Assembly (NCBI RefSeq): GCF_947495725.1
Contig: NZ_CANLZZ010000002.1
Coordinates: 310,001-374,000, forward strand
Length of the DNA stretch: 64,000 nucleotides
Source of the DNA: an uncultured Lutibacter sp.
GTDB lineage: Bacteria > Bacteroidota > Bacteroidia > Flavobacteriales > Flavobacteriaceae
Direction: 5' to 3'
Below the pieces are notes generated by a model. The model searched no databases. It was not told the DNA's origin and worked only from the letters and a program-made list of their open reading frames with translations. The translations under genes and the position numbers were made by a program. Shown one piece after another: positions 27,153 through 35,900 of this stretch. Numbering within the stretch: the stretch's first letter is position 1; every line of letters begins with the position of its first letter.

Positions 27153-28376
27153 ATGGCAACAGAAATCTTCTTATTAAGTATATCAGGTCAAGATAAACCT
27201 GGTTTAACTTCATCATTAACAAGCGTTTTATCAGAATACGGTGCAAAAATTTTAGATATTGGTCAAGCAAACATTCATGATACTTTGTCATTAGGAATGA
27301 TGTTTGAAATCCAGTCTGGAAAACGTTCTGCGGCAGTACTCAAAGATTTGCTTTTTAAATCATACGAGTTAGGTATTTCGGCAAAGTTCGAACCAATTTC
27401 TTTAGATAACTATGAAAAATGGGTAAAACTTCAAGGTAAAAACAGATATATTATTACAATTTTAGGTGAAAAATTGGAAGCAAAACATATTTCTGAGGTA
27501 ACGAAAGTTATTTCCGAAAAAAACCTAAATATTGATTCTATAAAAAGACTCACCGGTCGTTTGTCGTTGGTAAAGGAAGAAGATTATCCGAGAGCATCTA
27601 TACAATTATCTATAAGAGGAAAAATAGATTGTAAAGCTGATTTTACGGAGAAGTTTATGAAAATTTCTAAAGATTTAGATGTAGATATCGCTTTTCAAGA
27701 AGATAATATATTTAGAAGAAACAGACGTTTGGTATGTTTTGATATGGATTCAACTTTAATTCAAACTGAGGTTATTGACGAATTGGCTGAACGTGCAGGA
27801 GTTGGACAGCAGGTAAAAGCTATTACAGAATCCGCAATGAATGGCGAAATTGATTTTAAAGAAAGTTTTAAAGAAAGAATGAAACTTTTAAAAGGTTTAA
27901 GTGAAGATGTACTGCAAGATGTGGCAGTAAATTTACCAATTACCAAAGGTGCGAGAAGATTAATAGATGCACTTAAAAGTTATGGCTTTAAAACAGCAAT
28001 TCTTTCTGGTGGGTTTACCTATTTTGGGTATTATTTACAGAAAGAGCTAGGTATGGATTATGTATATGCTAATCAATTAGAAATAGAGAATGGAATATTA
28101 ACAGGTAATTATCTGGGTGAAATTGTTGATGGAAATAAAAAAGCCGAATATCTTCGAGAAATAGCGGTAAAAGAAGGAATAGATATTGGTCAAACCATTG
28201 CAGTAGGTGATGGAGCAAATGATTTAGCAATGTTAAATGTTGCTGGTTTAGGTATTGCATTTCACGCAAAACCAACGGTAAAAGATAATGCCCAAAGTTC
28301 TATTTCAAGCATAGGATTGGATGGAGTTTTATATCTGCTAGGATATCATGATAGACAAATTGATTTAATTGATTAA
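27153..28376 (+). CDS. serB: Phosphoserine phosphatase with N-terminal ACT domains
   Basis: A 407-residue enzyme for the last step of serine synthesis. Residues 1-170 form two ACT-type regulatory domains (FLLSISGQDKPGLTSSL; then RYIITILGEKLEAKHISEV), which probably bind an amino acid effector. The HAD phosphatase core follows: motif I FDMDSTLIQTEV with nucleophile Asp197 and Asp199, motif II AILSGGFTYF, a Lys region, and motif III VGDGANDLAML. The long N-terminal extension is like that of the actinobacterial and E. coli-type long SerB. No other serine pathway gene is adjacent. Confidence 0.93.
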   Translation: MATEIFLLSISGQDKPGLTSSLTSVLSEYGAKILDIGQANIHDTLSLGMMFEIQSGKRSAAVLKDLLFKSYELGISAKFEPISLDNYEKWVKLQGKNRYIITILGEKLEAKHISEVTKVISEKNLNIDSIKRLTGRLSLVKEEDYPRASIQLSIRGKIDCKADFTEKFMKISKDLDVDIAFQEDNIFRRNRRLVCFDMDSTLIQTEVIDELAERAGVGQQVKAITESAMNGEIDFKESFKERMKLLKGLSEDVLQDVAVNLPITKGARRLIDALKSYGFKTAILSGGFTYFGYYLQKELGMDYVYANQLEIENGILTGNYLGEIVDGNKKAEYLREIAVKEGIDIGQTIAVGDGANDLAMLNVAGLGIAFHAKPTVKDNAQSSISSIGLDGVLYLLGYHDRQIDLID

Positions 28377-28395
28377 TAGCTCTTTAAGCTGTAAA

Positions 28396-28426
28396 TTGCC
28401 ATTATTCAATTAAAATGTTACATTTG
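28396..28426 (+). promoter_or_regulatory. Promoter of the thioredoxin-like gene
   Basis: TTG (28396-28398), a 20-bp spacer and TACATTTG (28419-28426) match the flavobacterial consensus. The predicted leader is about 50 bases and contains a weak CTTCA / TGAAG hairpin. Confidence 0.65.
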
Positions 28427-28481
28427 TATATAGGCAGCTTCATATTTTTTTGAAGTTGTACTGAATTAAAAATAAAAGGTT

Positions 28482-28778
28482 ATGACAAAATTTGGAGAAT
28501 TAATTGGCTCTGAAATTCCTGTTTTAATAGATTTTTATGCGGATTGGGAAGATGGTTCAGATGATTTACATTCAATATTACGTGATGTTGCGGCAGCACT
28601 TGGAGATAGTGCAAAAGTGATTAAAATAGATGTTGAAAAAAATGAAGTATTGGCAAATGCATTGCGAATTAAAGGGAATCCAACCTTTATTATATATAAA
28701 GAAGGAGAAATGAAATGGAGGCAGTCTGGAGAGCAAGATGCCAATACCTTAATAAGCTTAGTACAGCAATACGTTTAA
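28482..28778 (+). CDS. Thioredoxin-fold protein lacking the CxxC motif
   Basis: A 98-residue protein with a complete thioredoxin outline: PVLIDFYADWEDGSDDL at the active-site position, AKVIKIDVEKNEVLANALRI, the cis-proline segment KGNPTFIIYKEGE, and the final helix. The WCGPC active site is replaced by WEDGS, and the protein has no cysteine, so it cannot be a thiol-disulfide reductase. It may be a chaperone or docking module. It has its own promoter, and its stop codon lies within a hairpin shared with the convergent gene. Confidence 0.85.
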   Translation: MTKFGELIGSEIPVLIDFYADWEDGSDDLHSILRDVAAALGDSAKVIKIDVEKNEVLANALRIKGNPTFIIYKEGEMKWRQSGEQDANTLISLVQQYV

Positions 28779-28799
28779 AAGCTAGCTAATGCTTTTAAA
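28774..28799. terminator. Hairpin shared by two convergent stop codons
   Basis: TTTAAAAGC and GCTTTTAAA flank an 8-base loop. The arms overlap the stop codons of the thioredoxin-like gene and the deacetylase gene, which are 3 bp apart. It is AT-rich with short T-runs, so termination in both directions is plausible. Confidence 0.5.
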
Positions 28800-29411
28800 T
28801 GTGTAACCTTTCGAACTGTAGTATTCTAGAACTTTTGGAAGCGTATTTTGTAAATTTTTACTAGCTTTTAGGCTATCGTGAAAAACAATAATACTTCCAT
28901 TCTTTGCATTTTTCACAACATTATCGAAACACTTTTTCAATGAAATTGATTGATCAAAATCTGCGCTTAAAACGTCCCACATAATAATTTTATATCCTTG
29001 TTTTCTTATTCTATTTCCTTGTTTAAGTGTTAATCGTCCATAAGGTGGTCGAAACAATTTAGTTTTGAAGTAAGGAATGTTATTTTGTGCTTTTTTAAAG
29101 TTTTTGATATATGCTTCAGCTGAATATTTGATACCGTTTAAATGATTGTTAGTATGATTACCAATAGAATGATTATTGTCAACTATATTTTGAAATATTT
29201 CAGGATGTTGAACAACATTTTTACCAATACAAAAAAAAGTAGCTTTAGCATTGAATTTATTTAATTGATCTAATGTCCAGTTTGTTATTTCGGGTGTTGG
29301 ACCATCATCAAAAGTTAAAAATAGGACCTTTTCTTTATTGTTAAAACTCCAAATCCATTTATTAAAAATGATTTTAATTAGATTTGGAGTTTTAATAAAA
29401 TAAGGTTTCAT
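28782..29411 (-). CDS. Polysaccharide deacetylase family protein (NodB domain)
   Basis: A 209-residue carbohydrate esterase family 4 protein removing acetyl groups from N-acetylated glycans such as peptidoglycan or chitin fragments. Motifs are FLTFDDGPTPEITNW (catalytic Asp pair), GNHTNNHLNG (the two metal His), RPPYGR, and GSIIVFHDS near the end. There is no clear signal peptide; it starts with KPYFIKTPNLIKIIF, so it may be cytoplasmic or peripheral. Its start codon overlaps the stop codon of the GT117 gene by one base, indicating translational coupling. Confidence 0.9.
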   Translation of the reverse strand: MKPYFIKTPNLIKIIFNKWIWSFNNKEKVLFLTFDDGPTPEITNWTLDQLNKFNAKATFFCIGKNVVQHPEIFQNIVDNNHSIGNHTNNHLNGIKYSAEAYIKNFKKAQNNIPYFKTKLFRPPYGRLTLKQGNRIRKQGYKIIMWDVLSADFDQSISLKKCFDNVVKNAKNGSIIVFHDSLKASKNLQNTLPKVLEYYSSKGYTFKSIS

Positions 29412-32400
29412 TAATTTGAAGGTTGTTCACTTGGCATTAAAAAATCGAATAGTTTTAAAAACACAACGTATTCCTCTTTAATACTAGTTGCATATTCTTC
29501 ATCATCATCAAATTTAATAGAAGTTCTAACTAACTGATCGTACATTAAAAATGTTCGCTCTATTTGGTCAAATACAGAATCAATATTACGCTCGTCATAT
29601 TGACTGTAATAAGTTAAATTTTCTTGAAAAACTGTTTTTAATTCTGAAACTAATTTTCGTGCTTTTTCAGGTTTGTTTAATCCGTAGTATAAATCTATAT
29701 ATGAAATTAACATACTAACATGTCCAAACTTATGAACGGGCATTTTTTCAAGTGAGATATCGAGGATTTCCTCAGCTTTATCAAATTGCTTTTCATTCAT
29801 TAATTCTCTGGCCAAGCGTTCCATATTATTTCGGTAAGTAACCGAATTTTTTCTAGTTTCAGGATCTAAATATATATTATCATCGGTTATGTTTCTCCAG
29901 TCCCAATTTTTAACATTTCTATACATTATGTCTGTGTTAATTCTACCCATTTCAAAGAAGTTACCTTCATTTGGAGTATGAATTGGAACTAATTTGTATG
30001 TTAGACCATCTAATTGTAAATAATCTTTAAGCCATATATATTCTTCATCTGCTTGTGCGCCACCTGTAAAATAAATTGGTTTTTCCCAGTTGTTATTTGC
30101 TAAAATATCTAGCATTAAAATTCTGTTTTTTGTTAGTGCGCCACTAAATTTAATATCTATAAAAGGAACAATTAAATCGGCGTCTTTTTCGGCAACAATT
30201 TTATTTTTTAAAACAGCATCTTTATCAATAGGAATTCTTATTTTATTGGTAGGTAGTACTTTTTCTTTTATACCGTCATCATCTAAATCATAATAGGTTA
30301 TATCCTTGTCACTTTCTACCCATTTCATAAAATAGTTTATATCTACTACTGAATCTTTCAATTGAGGGAATAATTCCTCAAAGTAATAGGCAACATCTAA
30401 TGTGCCCCATTTATATTTATCATGTGTTAGTTGTGAAGGAATAGGGTCTGCTTTATAGGTTTTGCGTTTCATTTGGTCAATATACCAGTCTGTTTGAAAT
30501 AAGCTAGTGTTAACTAATTTCATATCAGTTCTATAATTTTCAACCTCTTGCATATACCATAAGGGGAAAGTATCATTATCGCCAATTGTAAATAAAATGG
30601 CATTTTCATCACAAGAATCTAAATAAGCTTTAGCATTTAAATGAGATGTGTATCTATTTGATCTGTCGTGGTCATCCCAATTTTCGGAAGCCATTAAAGA
30701 AGGGACGGCAATTAAAGAAATTACGGAAACTGCTATTGCCACAGTTTGTTTGTTTGCGTATTGTTTTAATTTTTCGAAAATGGCTAAAACTCCAAATCCA
30801 ACCCAAATAGCAAAAATATAAAACGATCCTACCACAGCATAATCACGTTCTCTAGGTTCAAAGGGTTTCGGATTTGTGTAAAATATAATTGCAAGTCCTG
30901 TAAATGCAAAGAACATTAGTAGCACATAAAAATCATTTTTATCTTTTTTAAGATGAAAAAGAAGTCCTATAATTCCTAAAATTAAGGGAAGAAAAAAGTA
31001 AGCATTTCTACCTTTATTATTTTTTATTTCTGAAGGTAATTTAGATTGTGGTCCTAAAAATAATTCATCAATAAAACTAATTCCACTTATCCAATTACCA
31101 TTTTGTAAATCAAGCTGACCTTGTTCATCGCTTTGTCTTCCAACAAAATTCCACATAAAATACCTTCCATACATATAACCAAATTGGTAATCGATCATAA
31201 ATTTTATATTTTCGATAAATGTTGGTCTTCTTTTACTATTTTGAGGAATTCCGGCTATAGCTTTGTAATTTTTAACTACCGAAGGATCAGGATTTACCAT
31301 TCGAGGAATAAACCCTTTATGTTTATCACTGTAATTTGGAAGCGCATCTTTATAATGATTAACAATTACATATTTACCTAGCTTTTCATCCTTTTCATAT
31401 TTTGGTTTGTCATCTTTTGTTGGGTTGCTCTCATCAATATCTCTATTGTAAACTACGGAGTAATATGTGTCGTAAAAAACATTTGCATCTCCATATTGTT
31501 CACGATCGTAATAGGCAAGTAATTCTCTTGCACTTGATGGATTATTTTCGTTTATGGTTGTATTTGCATTTGCTCTAATTGGAAGCATTAACCAGGAAGA
31601 GAAGCCAATCATAATAAATAGAACAGATAGAAGAATGGTGTTAGCTTCAACCTTATTTTTTTTGTGAGTATAATTCAATCCAAAATAAAACCCAGCAATT
31701 AGTAAAATTCCAGCAATAATAGTTCCTGAATTAAATGGAAGTCCAATAGAATTAACAAAAAACAATTCTAATGCACTAAAATATTTTAATGTAAATGGGA
31801 ATAACATTTTAAAAACAAAAACTAATACAAGTATCGACACAATATTGGCGATTATAAACTGCTTAGGATTTAAATTTTTATATTTTTTATAAATGTATAA
31901 AAATACAATTGAAGGAATTACAAGTAAAGATAAAATATGAACTCCAAAAGACAACCCAACAACAAAACTTATTAATAAAAGCCATTTATCGCCTCCTGGT
32001 TTACCAATTTCGGCTTCCCAACGTAAACCTAGCCAAAATAATAAAGCCATTAAAAAAGAAGACATTGCATATACTTCACCTTCTACTGCGCTAAACCAAA
32101 AACTATCGGAAAAAGTATAAGTTAAAGCTCCTACAGCTCCACTTCCTAAAATAGCAATAGATGAACTTTTAGAAATTTCGGAAGATTTTTTAACCAATTT
32201 TTTAGCCAAAATTGTAATGGTCCAAAACATAAATAAAATTGTAAAAGCACTTGCAAGCGCTGACATAAAGTTTACCATTTTAGCTATTTCGGTAACATCT
32301 GTAGAAAACATTGCGAAAAATGCACCAAGCATTTGAAATAATGGTGCCCCTGGTGGATGTCCAACTTCTAATTTTACTGCTGTTGAAATATACTCTCCAC

Positions 32401-32512
32401 AATCCCAATAACTCACGGTAGGTTCTAGGGTTAACGAATAAGTAATTAATGCAATTGTAAATGTTGCCCATCCAAGAATGGTGTTCCATTTAGAAAAATT
32501 GAATGAATTCAT
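29411..32512 (-). CDS. DUF2723 / GT117 multi-spanning membrane glycosyltransferase
   Basis: A 1033-residue inner-membrane protein. The N-terminal half has about 10-12 helices and the DUF2723 signature with the acidic loop YWDCGEYISTAVKLEVGHPPG, where the Asp-Glu pair resembles the catalytic loop of GT-C protein O-mannosyltransferases. The C-terminal half (about 560-1033) is soluble and periplasmic, ending in helical repeat-like segments. The family is classified as GT117 and is widespread in Bacteroidota; it may add sugar to secreted proteins, but the acceptor is unknown. It is coupled to the downstream deacetylase gene. Confidence 0.87.
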   Translation of the reverse strand: MNSFNFSKWNTILGWATFTIALITYSLTLEPTVSYWDCGEYISTAVKLEVGHPPGAPLFQMLGAFFAMFSTDVTEIAKMVNFMSALASAFTILFMFWTITILAKKLVKKSSEISKSSSIAILGSGAVGALTYTFSDSFWFSAVEGEVYAMSSFLMALLFWLGLRWEAEIGKPGGDKWLLLISFVVGLSFGVHILSLLVIPSIVFLYIYKKYKNLNPKQFIIANIVSILVLVFVFKMLFPFTLKYFSALELFFVNSIGLPFNSGTIIAGILLIAGFYFGLNYTHKKNKVEANTILLSVLFIMIGFSSWLMLPIRANANTTINENNPSSARELLAYYDREQYGDANVFYDTYYSVVYNRDIDESNPTKDDKPKYEKDEKLGKYVIVNHYKDALPNYSDKHKGFIPRMVNPDPSVVKNYKAIAGIPQNSKRRPTFIENIKFMIDYQFGYMYGRYFMWNFVGRQSDEQGQLDLQNGNWISGISFIDELFLGPQSKLPSEIKNNKGRNAYFFLPLILGIIGLLFHLKKDKNDFYVLLMFFAFTGLAIIFYTNPKPFEPRERDYAVVGSFYIFAIWVGFGVLAIFEKLKQYANKQTVAIAVSVISLIAVPSLMASENWDDHDRSNRYTSHLNAKAYLDSCDENAILFTIGDNDTFPLWYMQEVENYRTDMKLVNTSLFQTDWYIDQMKRKTYKADPIPSQLTHDKYKWGTLDVAYYFEELFPQLKDSVVDINYFMKWVESDKDITYYDLDDDGIKEKVLPTNKIRIPIDKDAVLKNKIVAEKDADLIVPFIDIKFSGALTKNRILMLDILANNNWEKPIYFTGGAQADEEYIWLKDYLQLDGLTYKLVPIHTPNEGNFFEMGRINTDIMYRNVKNWDWRNITDDNIYLDPETRKNSVTYRNNMERLARELMNEKQFDKAEEILDISLEKMPVHKFGHVSMLISYIDLYYGLNKPEKARKLVSELKTVFQENLTYYSQYDERNIDSVFDQIERTFLMYDQLVRTSIKFDDDEEYATSIKEEYVVFLKLFDFLMPSEQPSN

Positions 32513-32644
32513 AAGGTATATTTTGTACGAGGCGAATTTAATAAAATTAAACGTAATTATTGAAAAATAAGGTATGTATCAATAGTTAATAATGTATTAA
32601 AAGATTAGATTAAATTTATTTTATTAAAAAAAAAGTGAAATTTA

Positions 32645-32675
32645 TTTGCGGAATTCAAACTTTACTTTAAATTTG
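32645..32675 (+). promoter_or_regulatory. Promoter of the tRNA-Gln gene
   Basis: TTTG (32645-32648), a 19-bp spacer and TAAATTTG (32668-32675) fit the consensus almost perfectly. The box ends 11 bp before the mature tRNA. Confidence 0.75.
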
Positions 32676-32686
32676 CACCCGCAAAA

Positions 32687-32757
32687 TGACCCATGGTGTA
32701 ATGGTAGCACTCCGGTTTTTGGTATCGTCAGTCAAGGTTCGAGTCCTTGTGGGTCAA
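32687..32757 (+). tRNA. tRNA-Gln (anticodon UUG)
   Basis: A cloverleaf can be drawn by eye. The acceptor stem is TGACCCA with TGGGTCA, the D arm is GTGT / GCAC, the anticodon loop TTTTGGT has TTG at positions 34-36, and the T arm is CAAGG TTCGAGT CCTTG. The discriminator base is A, and CCA is not encoded. The anticodon stem CCGGT / ATCGT has one mismatch and one G-U pair, weaker than usual. The gene has its own promoter and terminator and marks the border between core genes and the carbohydrate locus. Confidence 0.9.
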
Positions 32758-32758
32758 C

Positions 32759-32790
32759 AAAAAAGCTTCTCAATTGAGAAGCTTTTTTTG
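32759..32790 (+). terminator. Terminator of tRNA-Gln
   Basis: AAGCTTCTCAA and TTGAGAAGCTT form a perfect palindrome flanked by A-run and T-run, directly after the tRNA. Confidence 0.88.
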
Positions 32791-32891
32791 TATAAACATT
32801 TTTTAGAAGAAAAATAACTCTAAAAAATAACTTTTTCTTAGTGAAATCAGCGCTTATATAAGTTTAATAGAATAGTTTACTTAAAATTAAT

Positions 32892-32899
32892 TACTTTTG
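32892..32899 (+). promoter_or_regulatory. Putative -7 box of the HTCS regulator gene
   Basis: TACTTTTG lies 73 bp upstream of the regulator's start codon. It fits TAnnTTTG, but no TTG is seen at the expected distance upstream. Confidence 0.35.
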
Positions 32900-32972
32900 T
32901 TTTTATCCATAATTGGTTAATAGTAAGTTAAGTTTTAATGAATTTAAGTTATTTTAATGTCAAATTTATTCT

Positions 32973-35900
32973 ATGTTAAAATTAACATTTAAATTATTTT
33001 TTATAGTCTTATTTTCAATAACAAGTTTGTTTTCTCAAGAATCAAATTTGGAATATTCGAGACAACTTTCTATATACGAGGGATTAGCGCATAATGGTGT
33101 TACTTCAATACTTGAAGATTCAAAAGGTTATTTATGGTTTGGAACCTATGACGGATTAAATAAATATGATGGTTATAGTTTAAAAACTTATAAAAATACT
33201 GTTGATGAAAAATTATTAGTTAGCAATAGAGTTAGATCTTTAAAGGAAGATACAAATGGTAATTTGTGGATTGGTACAGATAGAGGTATTACAATTTACG
33301 ATTATATAACAGAGCAGTTTAAAAATATTTATTCAAATAATGATTTAAATAAAGGTGTTAACGGGCCAATTGTTAGAGAAATTTTAGTAGATAAACATAA
33401 TGAACTAATTGTATGTGCTACTGAAGATAATGGTATAATGGTTTTTGATGAAGATTATTCATTTATAAGGAGTTATAAAACTTCTTATAAATCGGGCAAG
33501 AATAGTTTTTTTACGGGACTTAAAATTGATAATGAAAAGTATTTATTTTGTGCTAGTAATGGGTTAGAGTTATTCAATATTAATACTGGAAAATTTCAAA
33601 AAGTATTACATAATAAACTAGAAGTCAATACTCCAACAAATGATTTAGTAAAAGTAAACAGAAATACGTTTTTGGTAACCTTAAACAGCGGAGTTGCACT
33701 TATAAATTATAAACCAATTGAGGAAAAATTTAAATTAAAAAGCATTGAATTAAAGGAATATAAGTTTTCAAGTTTGTCAATTGATAAATTGAATAATTTA
33801 TGGTTAGGTACAACCACTGAGGGTGTTGTAAAGATAAATAATGTTTTTTCTTTTACAGAGGGTAAAGATTATAAAATATCACGGTTTTTCTTAAAATCAG
33901 GAGTAACAAGAATAAGTTCAATTGCATCTAATACTAAAAGTGGATGCTGGGTTACAACTTTTAATAAAGGAGTTTTTCAATTTGATATAAATGAAAACTT
34001 ATTTAGAAGTTTTAATACTGAAATGGATTTTAAAAATGCCATTCAAACAAACAACCTACTTAGTTTATCAACTCTAGATGAAAATCGATTTTACGTTTCT
34101 GCAAGTCAAGGCGGTTTAGGCATATTTGATATTAGTAAAGAAAAATTTGACCCGCTACCATTTAATTTACCCGAAAGCCTAAGAAAAAATGTTGGATACT
34201 GTTTTGTTGATTCAAAAAAGAATTTATGGTTTAAAATTTCAGTAAAAGGTTTATGTAGGGTAAAGGCCAACAGCACACGAATTGAAAATATTACTGATGA
34301 TTTTTCAAAAAAATACAACAGTATTCAACCAAGAACAATTGCGGAAGATGAAAAAGGAAATATTTGGATAGGAAGTTCTTCAGATATTCATAGGATTTCT
34401 TTTAATAAAGATGGAGATGTACAAAAAATAGTATCTCTTAATGAAAAGCATCCATATTTTCAAAAAAATAAATTATCGCTAATTAGATTTATTTATGTAG
34501 ACCCTTTATATGATTTTATTTGGGTTGGCGACGATTCGGACGGGTTGTATAGATTAAGCCTTGAAAATAAGAATGTTAAAGTAGAAAATATTAAAGTTGA
34601 TCAATATGTAAATTCTTACAATGATAAAAAATCAATATCAAGCAATTTTGTAACGTCTATTATAAGGTTGCCAAATAAAGAGTTATGGATTGGTACCGAA
34701 GGAGGAGGAATTTGCAAAGTAATTAACAGCGAAAAAGATCCAGAATTTTTATCTCTAACAGAAAAAAATGGATTATCAAATAATGTTGTAAAAAGCATAT
34801 TATACGATCAAGAAAATAATTTATGGGTAAGCACAAATATTGGACTAAATAAAGTTAACATAAAAGATTTTAGTGTAAGGAGGTTTACCAAAGAGGACGG
34901 TTTGCCATTTGAAGATTTTTGGTATGCGGCTCAAGCAGTTGGGAAAAAAACATTGGTGTTTTCTGGGCTTGATGGATTTTGTTATTTTGAACCGGATCAA
35001 ATTTCGAACAAAGAAATACTACCCAGATTAGAGTTTGGAGCATTTAAACTGTTTAACAATATTATTGAGCCAGGGGACACAATAAACGATAGAATATTAT
35101 TGCAATCGAGTTTAACGGAACTTGAAAAAATTAATTTAAAATATAATGAAAATGTATTTTCGATAGATCTTATTTCTCTTCACTTTTCAAACCCTAAAAA
35201 CCATAGTTTAAAATATAGATTGTTGCCAATTAGTGAGGAATGGATTGAAGTACCGTCAAATCAAAATACAATTCATTACAATGGTTTGCCTGCTGGCGAA
35301 TATGAGTTAAATGTTATGGCTTCTGATGCCGCTGGAAACTGGACTCCTCCTAAAAAACTAAAAATCAATATAACGCCTCCATTTTGGAAAACAGGGTTGG
35401 CATATTTTCTGTATTTATCGCTATTAGGTTTATTAATTTACATTGTAGTATATGTAGTTTTAAAAATACAATCTTTAAATCATAAAGTTGAAATTGAACA
35501 ATTAGAAATTGATAATGTAAAAGACTTAAACAAAGCTAAATTGCGATTTTTCTCCAATATTTCACATGAAATAAAAACACCACTTACGTTAATATCTGGT
35601 CCGGTTTCAATTTTAGCTGATAGGTTTAAAAGCAATAAAGATGTTAGTTCTAAACTGTCAATTATTCAACGTCAGTCTAAAAAAATATCTCAATTAATAG
35701 ATCAGGTTCACGATTTTCAAAGAGCCGATGCTAATTTGTTGAAAATGCATTTTACAAGTTTTTGTTTTAATGAATTTATTGAAGAATTGGTTTCCGATTT
35801 TAAGTTTATGGCTGAAATTGATAAAAAAGAATTTGAATTAAAAAATAATGATTCGAAAATATTTGTTTCAGCAGATAAAGATAAATTAGAGAAGATATTT

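Noticed and set aside
28431-28456. Hairpin CTTCA / TGAAG as a riboswitch in front of the thioredoxin-like gene
   Set aside because: The stem is only five pairs with a T-rich loop; no larger structure is visible.
31909-32094. Short open frame on the plus strand within the GT117 gene
   Set aside because: It lies antisense to a well-conserved membrane protein and has no recognisable features.
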